A stretch of DNA of 64,000 nucleotides from JBOGJG01 sp050747825 (GCA_050747825.1 JBOGJG010000277.1:1-64000); one strand, 5' to 3'. Shown: positions 52,213 through 59,178, numbered from the stretch's first letter. A program made the numbers and translations. The notes: generated by a model from the letters alone, not told the origin.

Positions 52213-53391
52213 ATGAATAAGAGATATGTAGCTCTGTTATTGCTCGTTGTGCTGGCTCCGATCGGCATCCTCTCCTGTAACGGGGGCACTGGCGGGGCGG
52301 ACGGTGTATTTGCACAGATGCAGAAGGAACGCCGCGCTTACGTGGCCACCGTACCGTTCGAACCGCCTCTAATCTTTCAGGCCGGCGGGCAGATGGTTGG
52401 TCCGGATGCGGAACTGGCGCGCCGCGTGGTTGAGAAGATCAATGAGAAGCTGGGTGCCAGCGGTATCGAGTTGGACTTTATCACCCGCAACTACAGCACT
52501 ATCATTCCTGCCGTGCAAAACCATGAGGCCGCCTTTGGACTCGGTGTTCTGGGAATAACGGACCAGCGCAAGCAGCACATCCAGTTCTCCAATCCTTATT
52601 ACGTGTCCGAACTGGTGATGCTGATTGACCCCGCCCATAAGGATATTCGTTCCAATCAGCTCGACGGTGCCAAGATTGGCGTACGATCCAACACGGCTGC
52701 CGCCGAATTCGTGCACAAGCAATATGAGCAAAGTACGGTCCAGGGATTCGGCACTCTCGACGATGCTGTCCTGGCTCTGAGACGGGGCGACATTGACGCT
52801 GTCATTGACGATCGCAACATGGGCGCCTTTGCCCTGGCCACCCTTCCTGCAGTAACTCAACTGGAAATCATCCCTGGTGTCATTGCCGAAATCCAGTGCG
52901 CCGTGGCCGTCGCTCAGGGAAACAGTGAGCTGCTCGACATTGTCAATGAGGTGATCGCCACTGTTCAGGCCGAAAACCTTTATGCGCAGTGGCTCAATGA
53001 GCAACTAGGCGAGCGGCTCGCCCAGCTCGCCCAGGTGGAAGGGCGACACGCCGCCCGAACCGAAAAAGAACGTCAGGCTCGAGCCCACCGCCAGGTTGTC
53101 ATTCGGGTCTCCAAAGATGCCTCCAATCCGTTCGATATTTACCGTTTCGCCAACCTGAGCTTTGTGCTGACCAATCGTGACACCGGGCAGACTTACAGTA
53201 CCTCGCGGATTCATTTTCAGGGCCGGGTGGGGGTCAGCAGCACCAATGTGCCTCCGGGCACCTATTCGCTGTCTCTCCCCAGGTTCGGATTTAATGCGGG
53301 CTCAGTTGCAATCGGCTCTCAAGACGCCCGCCAGGTGAACATCTCGATCCGCCTGGGCTCCAATAACCAGGTCTCAGTCACAAAAAGCTAG
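52213..53391 (+). CDS. Family-3 solute-binding lipoprotein with extra C-terminal beta domain
   Basis: The 392-residue protein has a lipoprotein signal (YVALLLLVVLAPIGILSC) and a type II periplasmic binding domain of the SBP_bac_3 group: VPFEPPLIFQAGGQMVGPDAEL, VLGITDQRKQHIQFSNPYYVSELVML, DGAKIGVRSNTAAAEFV, GDIDAVIDDRN. After about residue 285 a basic helix (GRHAARTEKERQARAHRQ) leads to a 90-residue beta-rich domain (PFDIYRFANLSFVLTNRDTGQ, then VPPGTYSLSLPRFG) that resembles a carboxypeptidase-regulatory/PEGA-like fold. No ABC permease or ATPase gene is adjacent, so it may be a sensor or orphan binding protein. It has its own promoter. Confidence 0.82.
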   Translation: MNKRYVALLLLVVLAPIGILSCNGGTGGADGVFAQMQKERRAYVATVPFEPPLIFQAGGQMVGPDAELARRVVEKINEKLGASGIELDFITRNYSTIIPAVQNHEAAFGLGVLGITDQRKQHIQFSNPYYVSELVMLIDPAHKDIRSNQLDGAKIGVRSNTAAAEFVHKQYEQSTVQGFGTLDDAVLALRRGDIDAVIDDRNMGAFALATLPAVTQLEIIPGVIAEIQCAVAVAQGNSELLDIVNEVIATVQAENLYAQWLNEQLGERLAQLAQVEGRHAARTEKERQARAHRQVVIRVSKDASNPFDIYRFANLSFVLTNRDTGQTYSTSRIHFQGRVGVSSTNVPPGTYSLSLPRFGFNAGSVAIGSQDARQVNISIRLGSNNQVSVTKS

Positions 53392-53417
53392 TGTAGTGCC
53401 CAGGCTCACTTTTGCTC

Positions 53418-53446
53418 TTGACACTCGTAAAATCCTGCCTAATACT
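53418..53446 (+). promoter_or_regulatory. Promoter of the porin-FMN-ApbE operon
   Basis: A perfect TTGACA -35 (53418-53423) and an AATACT -10 (53441-53446) are separated by 17 nt. The predicted start falls at about 53453, directly in the left arm of the palindrome at 53452-53480. Confidence 0.65.
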
Positions 53447-53451
53447 CTTAG

Positions 53452-53480
53452 CTAATGAAATTGATTTTCAATTTCATTAG
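53452..53480. promoter_or_regulatory. Perfect 13-bp inverted repeat; candidate Fur box
   Basis: CTAATGAAATTGA (53452-53464) and TCAATTTCATTAG (53468-53480) pair exactly across TTT. The central 19 bp (53457-53475) match the Fur-box consensus GATAATGATAATCATTATC at 13 of 19 positions. It starts at the predicted transcription start, where a bound repressor would block initiation. Fur is inferred; another regulator with an AT-rich palindrome is possible. Confidence 0.6.
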
Positions 53481-53503
53481 TTGGAATTGAATTCGAGGGA
53501 CGA

Positions 53504-53626
53504 ATGGGGAAGGAGCGCGTTGCTCGCAGCAACGCGCTCCCGTTGGCGCCAGGTTTTGCTCGTTTCCAACGCCGTCCTCAGTATAAGGACTCTCTATTTG
53601 GAGAGTCAAACGTCCCTCCTCACTAA
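53504..53626 (+). CDS. Possible 40-residue leader peptide ahead of the porin gene
   Basis: An ATG at 53504 has GAGGGA just upstream and opens a 40-codon frame (MGKERVARSNALPLAPGFA and on) that ends at TAA 53624-53626, 16 bp before the porin start. Two hairpins lie inside it: a GC-rich perfect 13-bp repeat at 53512-53540 (GGAGCGCGTTGCT / AGCAACGCGCTCC) and a 7-bp repeat at 53588-53607 (GACTCTC / GAGAGTC). The frame could be a translated leader that affects the hairpins, or it may not be used. The peptide itself resembles nothing I know. Confidence 0.3.
   Translation: MGKERVARSNALPLAPGFARFQRRPQYKDSLFGESNVPPH
53512..53540. repeat. GC-rich perfect inverted repeat in the operon leader
   Basis: GGAGCGCGTTGCT (53512-53524) and AGCAACGCGCTCC (53528-53540) enclose CGC. 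It would form a very stable mRNA hairpin about 60 nt after the transcription start. No T-run follows directly, so it is not a simple terminator. Confidence 0.75.
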
Positions 53627-53642
53627 ACAGAAGGAGGAGAAG

Positions 53643-55028
53643 ATGAGGAATTATTGGTTTGGTTTTCGGGGTGCGGCCAGAGCATGGCTTCTGCTGTATG
53701 TGGTCTGGTCAACGGCGGGGGCGGTCTGGGGCGCTCAACGAGACGAGGCGGATGAATTGAAAGCCAGAATCGAGGAGTTGGAGAAACGCCTGGGGCAGTT
53801 GGAAACAAAGGAGGAGGCGCCCGCTTCTGAGAGAACCGTCAATGTGGAAGAATTAAGGCGCCAACTGGACATCCTGGCCCAGGAAGTCGAAAGGATGCGT
53901 GCCGGAGAGCAGAAGATAGAGCTAAGCGAGGCGCAAAAACGGGGACTGGGACTGGCCCCTTCGGCGGGAGCGACTTACGAGAGGCGACAGGGAATTTCCC
54001 TTTCCGGCTACGGAGAGATGCTCTACCAGAATCGCGATGATGAGAATGAAAGCGGGTTACCCAGTTCAGATGACACTCGACTCGACTTTCTCAGGCACGT
54101 CTTCTACATGGGATATCGTTTCAGCGACAAACTGATTTTCAATTCGGAAATCGAAGTCGAGCACGCCAATGAGATCGGCGTCGAGTTCGCCTATATCGAT
54201 TTTCTGGCCAACGAACATATCGGCCTGCGAGGCGGAATGTTGCTGCTTCCTATGGGCCTCACCAACGAGTTCCATGAACCAAATGTCTTCCTGGGAGCCA
54301 AGCGTCCTGAGACGGAGACCCGGATCATCCCCTCCACCTGGCGGGAGAACGGATTTGGAGTGGTCGGCAGGGCCGGAATCTTTAACTACCGCGCTTACGT
54401 TGTCAACGGACTCAACGCCGCCAATTTCAGCGCCAGCGGTATCAGAGGCGGGCGCCAGAAAGGCAGCCAGGCCAGGGCGCAGGATCTGGCCTTTGTGGGA
54501 CGCCTTGACGTCAACCCTACCCCCGGCGTCTTCTTTGGCGGATCACTTTACCGGGGCGGCTCGGATCAGGGGCAATTCGAGGTAAGCGGCAGCGAGTTGA
54601 GCGTCGATACACTCATCGGGGAAGTGCATGGACAGGTTCAAGTCCGGGGTCTGGATCTCAGGGGCCTTTACGCACAGGCCCAACTGGACGATGTCGCCGG
54701 CCTGAATTTGGCCCTGGGCCGGTCAGGCTCACAGGCGATTGCCCAGACTATGGAGGGCGGCTATTTGCAGTTTGGGTATAACGTCCTCTCCCAGCATACA
54801 GAGCGGTTTCGGCTGACGCCTTATTACCGGCTCGAAATGGTGGATACTCAGGCCGAGCTCCCGGCCGGCTTCACCTCCAATGAGGCGCAGGACGGCATTT
54901 TTCATACCATGGGATTCGAGTTTCGTCCCATTCACGGCGTGGTGGTCAAGACCGACTACCAGTGGATACGCAATGAGGCAAATAGCGGGCTGAATCAGTT
55001 CAATGTAAACCTGGGCTATGCCTTTTGA
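53643..55028 (+). CDS. Outer-membrane porin with N-terminal coiled coil
   Basis: The 461-residue protein has a signal peptide (RAWLLLYVVWSTAGAVWGA), a trimerising coiled coil (DELKARIEELEKRLGQLETK and VEELRRQLDILAQEVERM), then a beta-barrel of the OprP/phosphate-selective-porin kind (ISLSGYGEMLYQNRDDENES, FNSEIEVEHANEIGVEFAYIDF, YRLEMVDTQAELPAGF) ending in a terminal aromatic (NVNLGYAF). ATG 53643 has an excellent AAGGAGGAG 3-4 nt upstream; a long upstream extension in frame has no support. It is the first gene of the putative Fur-controlled operon and may admit iron chelates or another anion. Confidence 0.85.
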   Translation: MRNYWFGFRGAARAWLLLYVVWSTAGAVWGAQRDEADELKARIEELEKRLGQLETKEEAPASERTVNVEELRRQLDILAQEVERMRAGEQKIELSEAQKRGLGLAPSAGATYERRQGISLSGYGEMLYQNRDDENESGLPSSDDTRLDFLRHVFYMGYRFSDKLIFNSEIEVEHANEIGVEFAYIDFLANEHIGLRGGMLLLPMGLTNEFHEPNVFLGAKRPETETRIIPSTWRENGFGVVGRAGIFNYRAYVVNGLNAANFSASGIRGGRQKGSQARAQDLAFVGRLDVNPTPGVFFGGSLYRGGSDQGQFEVSGSELSVDTLIGEVHGQVQVRGLDLRGLYAQAQLDDVAGLNLALGRSGSQAIAQTMEGGYLQFGYNVLSQHTERFRLTPYYRLEMVDTQAELPAGFTSNEAQDGIFHTMGFEFRPIHGVVVKTDYQWIRNEANSGLNQFNVNLGYAF

Positions 55029-55086
55029 GCCACGGATTTCACAGATTGATGCCGATCATTCTGCGTCATCCGTGCCATCCGTGGCT
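55028..55086. repeat. Long inverted repeat of a scattered intergenic type
   Basis: AGCCACGGAT (55028-55037) pairs exactly with ATCCGTGGCT (55077-55086); between them CACAGATT-like and CATCCGTG pieces are partly self-complementary. AAAAA follows. The words CCACGGAT...CACAGAT...ATCCGTGGC are typical of hairpin repeats found between genes in many environmental bacteria. It separates the porin from the FMN-binding gene. Confidence 0.6.
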
Positions 55087-55094
55087 AAAAACAC

Positions 55095-55691
55095 GTGACT
55101 GAATTTATGCACCAATGTACTAAGCCTTTCCGCCACGGCCGATGGCGGCGCCGCACACTGGCTGTCCTTTTTTTCTTGTACCCGGCCGGTGTACTCGGCG
55201 GACCGGTTATCAGCCGCGAGGAGGCTCTGGCGGCCGCCTACTCGGAGGCGGCTATTGAGGCGGAAAGGATCTTTTTAACTGAGCGCCAGCTCAGGCAGGC
55301 GGAAGCTCTCTGCGGAGAGGAAATCCCCAGCCCGCTGATTGCGCGTTACACAGCCATTCGAGATGGGAAGATCGTCGGCCGTGCCTATATAGACACTCAT
55401 GTAGTCCGAACGAAGAACGAAAGTCTCCTCATATGCCTGGACCAAGCAGGCAAGGTCAGGAGAATTGAAGTCACTGCCTTTATGGAGCCGCCGGAGTATC
55501 AGGCCTCCGAAGCCTGGCTGAATCAGTATCGGGATAAACATCTGAGCGATGATCTGCATTTGCAGCGCTCGATCCGTGCCATTGCCGGAGCCACGCTTAC
55601 AGCCTTGGCTGCCAATCGCGCGGTGCGGCGAGTGCTGGCTATCGATCGCGTTCTCACACAGACCGTCGCTCATTCTCGGGCGAAGAAATGA
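55095..55691 (+). CDS. Exported FMN-binding domain protein
   Basis: The 198-residue protein has an N-terminal signal or anchor after a basic stretch (RRRTLAVLFFLYPAGVLGG) and an FMN_bind domain (IVGRAYIDTHVVRTKNESLLICLDQAGKVRRIEVTAFMEPPEY). It ends with the flavinylation motif IAGATLTA (163-170), in which Thr167 is the expected point of covalent FMN attachment. The motif is slightly degenerate: Ala replaces the usual Ser/Thr before GAT and the preceding Asp is absent. ApbE, which performs this attachment, is encoded two genes downstream. GTG 55095 and ATG 55107 are both possible starts. It overlaps the membrane-protein gene by four bases. Confidence 0.8.
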   Translation: MTEFMHQCTKPFRHGRWRRRTLAVLFFLYPAGVLGGPVISREEALAAAYSEAAIEAERIFLTERQLRQAEALCGEEIPSPLIARYTAIRDGKIVGRAYIDTHVVRTKNESLLICLDQAGKVRRIEVTAFMEPPEYQASEAWLNQYRDKHLSDDLHLQRSIRAIAGATLTALAANRAVRRVLAIDRVLTQTVAHSRAKK

Positions 55692-56164
55692 ATACCTGGG
55701 AGAAGTGGACTTTTCACATCTCAGCGGTCCTCGTCTCATTGACCGGAGTGGCTTATCTGTGGATGAAGTATCTGTTGGAAGGCAGCGATCCCTTCAGCGT
55801 GATCAATCACCCCTGGCAGCCTTTTTTCCTGCACCTTCATATTGTGGCAGCTCCTTTCCTGCTCTTCATTGTGGGGGTACTCTTCCCCTCCCATATCCTG
55901 GGAAAACTCGGCAAGACGAAGGTGCCCAATCGCCGCTCCGGCTGGGTGACGCTGATCTCTTTTCCCATTATGGCCGTCTCCGGCTATCTGCTTCAGGTGG
56001 TAAACCACCCTCTGCTCCTTCAGATGACCCTGCTGCTGCATCTGGCCGGCGGTGGGCTTTTTGTGGTGTCTTATGCCATCCACCAGGTGGTCAGCGTCCG
56101 CCTCCTCAAAGCCGCCTACGGGCGCAAGGCAGGTGACGGGTGGCAGGTGACGGGTGGCAGGTGA
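55688..56164 (+). CDS. Four-helix His-rich inner-membrane protein (cytochrome-b-like, DUF4405-like)
   Basis: The 158-residue protein has four predicted membrane helices: ISAVLVSLTGVAYLWMKYLL, LHIVAAPFLLFIVGVLF, VTLISFPIMAVSGYLLQV and LLHLAGGGLFVVSYAIHQVV. Histidines lie in or at the ends of all of them (10, 41, 49, 51, 69, 107, 118, 132). The pattern suggests a b-type heme protein that could carry electrons from quinol to the exported FMN protein. No exact family assignment is certain. The last 12 residues (about from KAGDGWQVTGGR) are encoded by a 14-bp tandem repeat, so the natural C-terminus may have been replaced. Confidence 0.7.
   Translation: MNTWEKWTFHISAVLVSLTGVAYLWMKYLLEGSDPFSVINHPWQPFFLHLHIVAAPFLLFIVGVLFPSHILGKLGKTKVPNRRSGWVTLISFPIMAVSGYLLQVVNHPLLLQMTLLLHLAGGGLFVVSYAIHQVVSVRLLKAAYGRKAGDGWQVTGGR
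56129..56164 (+). repeat. 14-bp tandem repeat (about 2.6 units) at the end of the membrane-protein gene
   Basis: Units GCAGGTGACGGGTG lie at 56129-56142, 56143-56156 and (partial) 56157-56164. They form the final codons of the gene at 55688-56164. Confidence 0.85.
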
Positions 56165-56170
56165 AACAGC

Positions 56171-57190
56171 GTGAGCCATCTGCTGTACTTGAAAGTCTTT
56201 ACTGCAACGGCGCTCATGATGCTTTCAGCGCCCAGCGATGCGTTGGTCGAGGTCAAGCGGGAAGTGTTTCTGATGGGCACGCGCTGCACTCTGACGGCCT
56301 ACGCCTCTGACGGCACCGGGGGACTGGAAAACCTAGAGTCATTCCTACGTATTCTGGAGCAGTCCGAACGGGAGCTGAGCACCTGGCGAGCGGATAGTCT
56401 TTTCAGTCAGTTGAACCGTCAGCCACCAGGTGTGCCCTTGGGCCTGGACCGTTCTTTATGCCGGCTTCTCTCCGATCTTTTCTATTGGAATCGAGAGACG
56501 GGATTGGCTTTTGATCCCGGCATCGGCGCTCTTATCGAGGTTTGGGGATTGCGAGAGGGCGGCAAGGTTCCCTCCCCTGAATCCATCGAGACAGCCCGCA
56601 AGCAGGCAGGGCTCAACTACTTCAGGCTTGATCCCAATCAATGCGAGATCACGCGCACCCAGAACGTTTGGATTGACAGCGGCGCCTTCGGCAAAGGCGA
56701 GGCTCTGGATCGAGTCCATCGATATGCTTCTCAAATAGACAGTGGTCCCTGGATGATTGACTTGGGTGGACAGATCATGGTGAGTGGATCTCCTCCAGAC
56801 GAGGAAGGCTGGGAAGTCGGCCTGGCGCATCCCGTACGACGGGGAAAATCGGTCCTGAAGCTGAGGCTCAAGGAAGGATCACTGGCCGCCAGCGGGGGAT
56901 CGGAAAGGGATTTGGCGGTCCATGGCGCACGCGTCGGGCATATCCTCGATCCGCGCACCGGCCGGCCGGCAGCCTTCAAGGGCTCAGTCGTCGTCTGGCA
57001 CCAGCAAGCTCTCGTCGCCGATATTCTTTCCACCGCTCTTTTCGTCATGGGACCTGAAGAGGGACTCTCCTGGGCCAACTCCAGGCAGGTGGCAGCCTGT
57101 TTTATCTTCCCATCTAGCGACGCCCGTTGTCACGAGATTAGCGCCAGCCTTTCTTTCTCCAGTCTCTTCCCACTGACCACTGACCACTGA
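56171..57190 (+). CDS. apbE: ApbE, FAD:protein FMN transferase
   Basis: The 339-residue protein has an N-terminal signal-like stretch (LKVFTATALMMLSAPSDA) and the ApbE fold: VFLMGTRCTLTAYA, ELSTWRADSLFSQLNRQP, AFDPGIGALIEVWGL, WIDSGAFGKGEALDRV, WMIDLGGQIMVSG, ASGGSERDLAVHGARVGHILDPRTGRPA and LVADILSTALFVMGPEEGL. It transfers FMN from FAD to a threonine of exported flavoproteins, so its natural target is the FMN-binding protein encoded at 55095-55691. The final residues (PLTTDH) and stop codon come from a heptamer repeat. GTG start at 56171, 6 bp after the previous stop. Confidence 0.92.
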   Translation: MSHLLYLKVFTATALMMLSAPSDALVEVKREVFLMGTRCTLTAYASDGTGGLENLESFLRILEQSERELSTWRADSLFSQLNRQPPGVPLGLDRSLCRLLSDLFYWNRETGLAFDPGIGALIEVWGLREGGKVPSPESIETARKQAGLNYFRLDPNQCEITRTQNVWIDSGAFGKGEALDRVHRYASQIDSGPWMIDLGGQIMVSGSPPDEEGWEVGLAHPVRRGKSVLKLRLKEGSLAASGGSERDLAVHGARVGHILDPRTGRPAAFKGSVVVWHQQALVADILSTALFVMGPEEGLSWANSRQVAACFIFPSSDARCHEISASLSFSSLFPLTTDH

Positions 57191-57270
57191 CCGCTGACCG
57201 CTGACCGCTGACCACTGACCGCTGACCGCTGACCACTGACCACTGACCGCTGACCGCTGACCGCTGACCG
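57173..57270. repeat. 14 tandem copies of the heptamer CTGACCR
   Basis: Fourteen 7-bp units, CTGACCA or CTGACCG, run without interruption for 98 bp. The repeat supplies the last codons and the stop of apbE. The same heptamer in reverse complement occurs at 26992-27027. Confidence 0.95.
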
Positions 57271-57308
57271 CACGAATGCGCTCTGTTAAGAGGCAGGATA
57301 AAAGGGCC

Positions 57309-57644
57309 TCATGAGGGTGACTCGGCGGCTGCCGGTTGGAACGAGTCCACCAGTTCCCGCAAGAGAGGCTGCAGTTTGACGGACTGAATGTTGGCCTGGG
57401 TTTTTCCCCGCAAAAATACCGGCGATGTCGAGAAGGTCGCCCACGAGGGTATTTTGCAGGATAGCGTTACTCTCAATAATCTCCAGGGCGGGAGCCTGTT
57501 TGCGGGCCGCAATTCGGTTTCGATTTGTTTACGCTTCTCAACTTCCCGATGGAGATCGGCATTCGTCTTACGGAGTTCCCTGGTCCGTTCTTTTACTCGC
57601 AGGTTAAGCTCTTCGCGGGCGCGCCTGAGAGATTCTTCTGGCAT
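57309..57644 (-). pseudogene. Decayed sensor histidine kinase
   Basis: The minus-strand frame starts with a ribosome binding site (GGGAG) and a typical pre-kinase coiled coil (ELNLRVKERTRELRKTNADL, then REVEKRKQIETEL). After IETEL the H-box region is missing. Kinase dimerisation-helix sequence (ALEIIESNAILQNTLVGDLLDI) continues in a different frame, and a further shift near 57395-57420 returns to the first frame (IQSVKLQPLLRELVDSFQPAA), after which the ATPase domain is lost. At least one deletion and two frameshifts are needed to explain it. Confidence 0.6.
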
Positions 57645-57799
57645 TCCGCGTCTCCCTTGTAGATTACATCGTATACGGAAAGGTTAAGCGGACAAAAGTG
57701 GTCCCAGAGGATTGGCGGCGCAATGGTCAGCATTCCGGGAACTTTTCAGGTTATTTGATGTCATAATAAATAAGCACCACTGCTGGTGTCAGGTTTTCG
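57645..57799. other. Intergenic stretch without a recognisable gene
   Basis: Between the kinase remnant and the second ECF sigma gene I see no coding frame. A TGTCATAATAAATAAG segment (about 57758-57773) is AT-rich and could be part of a promoter for the sigma gene, but no paired -35/-10 is convincing. Confidence 0.4.
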
Positions 57800-58417
57800 A
57801 TGGCAGAAATGAGCGGGTCAATCAGTTCGGGAGTCGCGTTCGGTGAAGCCGAAACTTTAGTCGCTCGGCTGAAAGAAGGGGACGAAAGCGCGTTCTCCGA
57901 AGCTTTCGAGCTTTACAAAGATCTGATCTTTACCGTCTGTTCCAAGCTTCTGGCCGAAAAGGGCGAGGCCATGGACGTCACTCAGGAGGTCTTTCTGACC
58001 CTTTACCGCAAGATCCACTATTTCCGTGGGGAATGTACGCTCAAGACCTGGCTTTACCGGGTTACTCTGAACCATATCGGCAACCGCAATCGCTGGTGGC
58101 GGCGGCGTTCCAGAGACCGTACTCAATCTTTGGGTCTGACCGTCAACGGGAAAACCATCGATGTGCCCTGCAATAGGGCGCGTCCGGATGGCCGTTTTTT
58201 TTCCCTCGAAGTTCAGGAGGCGCTGCAAAAAGGCCTTCAGGATCTGCCATTTGATCAGCGCGCTTGCGTGATCCTGCGTGATGTGCAGGGACTGACTTAT
58301 GAGGAAATCGCGCAGGCGATGTCCGTGCAGATCGGTACCGTCAAGTCACGCATCGCCCGAGGCCGAGAGCGGCTGCGAGAGCTTTTAAGAGATTACCGGC
58401 CGGGAGCATCGCTATGA
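57800..58417 (+). CDS. ECF-family RNA polymerase sigma factor (second copy)
   Basis: The 205-residue protein has sigma region 2 (FSEAFELYKDLIFTVCSKLLAE, DVTQEVFLTLYRKIHYFRGE, LKTWLYRVTLNHIGNRNRWW) and region 4 (LPFDQRACVILRDVQGLTYEEIAQAMSVQIGTVKSRIARGRERL). It differs from the factor at 16612-17217 and belongs to the RpoE-like group. Its stop overlaps the start of a zinc-finger anti-sigma gene (ATGA). The convergent genes beyond encode large exported proteins that could be part of its regulon. Confidence 0.9.
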   Translation: MAEMSGSISSGVAFGEAETLVARLKEGDESAFSEAFELYKDLIFTVCSKLLAEKGEAMDVTQEVFLTLYRKIHYFRGECTLKTWLYRVTLNHIGNRNRWWRRRSRDRTQSLGLTVNGKTIDVPCNRARPDGRFFSLEVQEALQKGLQDLPFDQRACVILRDVQGLTYEEIAQAMSVQIGTVKSRIARGRERLRELLRDYRPGASL

Positions 58418-59142
58418 AGTGTGACCATGTCCGTCTAAGAGTTCACGACTATTTGGACCAGGAATTGTTGCCTGAAGAAAGCCTCGAACTGAACCTGCAT
58501 CTGGGGCACTGTGAGGCCTGCAGAACGATCTTTGACGAATACGGCTTTATTAAAGAAGCCATTTCACTGAAAGTAGAGTTGCCGCAGCGTTCACAGGAAC
58601 AGATGCGGGCCTGGATTCAGCATCGAGCTCACCGGACGCTGCAGACTCGCCTTTGGGAAGCCTGGGATTTTTTCAGGACCTTTTGCCGGGATCTGGATCG
58701 CCGTCTGGTATGGTCAAAGCTCTCGGCCACTCCCATTACCCTGGCGTTCTTTTTCGTCATCGTGGCTCAGTTTTCGCATGTGGATTTTTACGAATGGACT
58801 CATCCTGTTTTCGGAGAGCCCCGGCAGGAAGCCACTCTTCTTCGCAAGCCGATCATCTCCCAGGCCCACGTCCGGCAGCAGAATACGGCTCTGGAGGGAC
58901 TTTCAAACGCGGTTTGGAGACTTCCTTATGAGGATTCCCTTTCGCTGGTGGCCAAGATCACGCCCGAAGGCAACGCTCAAATCGACAGCGTCTTGAACGC
59001 CCCCAAGAGCCTGGACCTTCTGAACGCCATCGATCTGAACCTGCGCGAGAGCCAGTTCGAAATGGCTCGCACCGTGGGCAGCCCGTTTCTGATCTATTCA
59101 TTTCAGAAGATCGACGTCTACGAATACCAGCGCGGACTGTAA
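58414..59142 (+). CDS. Anti-sigma factor with zinc finger and large periplasmic domain
   Basis: The 242-residue protein starts with a zf-HC2 motif (CDHVRLRVHDYLDQEL, then HLGHCEAC; His-x3-Cys-x2-Cys) and has one transmembrane helix (ATPITLAFFFVIVAQFSHV). A roughly 120-residue periplasmic region follows, helical then beta-rich (RLPYEDSLSLVAKITPEGNAQ). It should sequester the ECF sigma encoded immediately upstream. The periplasmic part is longer than in the first anti-sigma (16212-16631) and may sense the signal directly. Confidence 0.85.
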   Translation: MKCDHVRLRVHDYLDQELLPEESLELNLHLGHCEACRTIFDEYGFIKEAISLKVELPQRSQEQMRAWIQHRAHRTLQTRLWEAWDFFRTFCRDLDRRLVWSKLSATPITLAFFFVIVAQFSHVDFYEWTHPVFGEPRQEATLLRKPIISQAHVRQQNTALEGLSNAVWRLPYEDSLSLVAKITPEGNAQIDSVLNAPKSLDLLNAIDLNLRESQFEMARTVGSPFLIYSFQKIDVYEYQRGL

Positions 59143-59145
59143 CGA

Positions 59146-59174
59146 GTGGCGGGTGTCACGCCGCCACCCGCCAC
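59146..59174. terminator. GC-rich hairpin between convergent genes
   Basis: GTGGCGGGTG (59146-59155) and CACCCGCCAC (59165-59174) form a perfect 10-bp stem with a 9-nt loop. It fills the space between the anti-sigma gene (ends 59142) and the propeller gene (ends 59179) and could stop or pause both transcripts, although there is no T-run. The words resemble the 14-bp repeat at 56129. Confidence 0.5.
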
Positions 59175-59178
59175 CCGC

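Noticed and set aside
53512..53540. Rho-independent terminator in the operon leader
   Set aside because: The stem is strong but no T-run follows directly; attenuation remains possible only with additional structure.
53447..53642. FMN riboswitch upstream of the flavin operon
   Set aside because: None of the conserved RFN-element sequence blocks are visible, and the hairpins do not fit its multi-stem junction.
53481..53642. 54-residue N-terminal extension of the porin
   Set aside because: It would put the signal peptide in the interior of the protein and bypass the excellent AAGGAGGAG before ATG 53643.
57173..57270. CRISPR array
   Set aside because: Seven-bp units without spacers; it is a simple tandem repeat and no cas gene is present.
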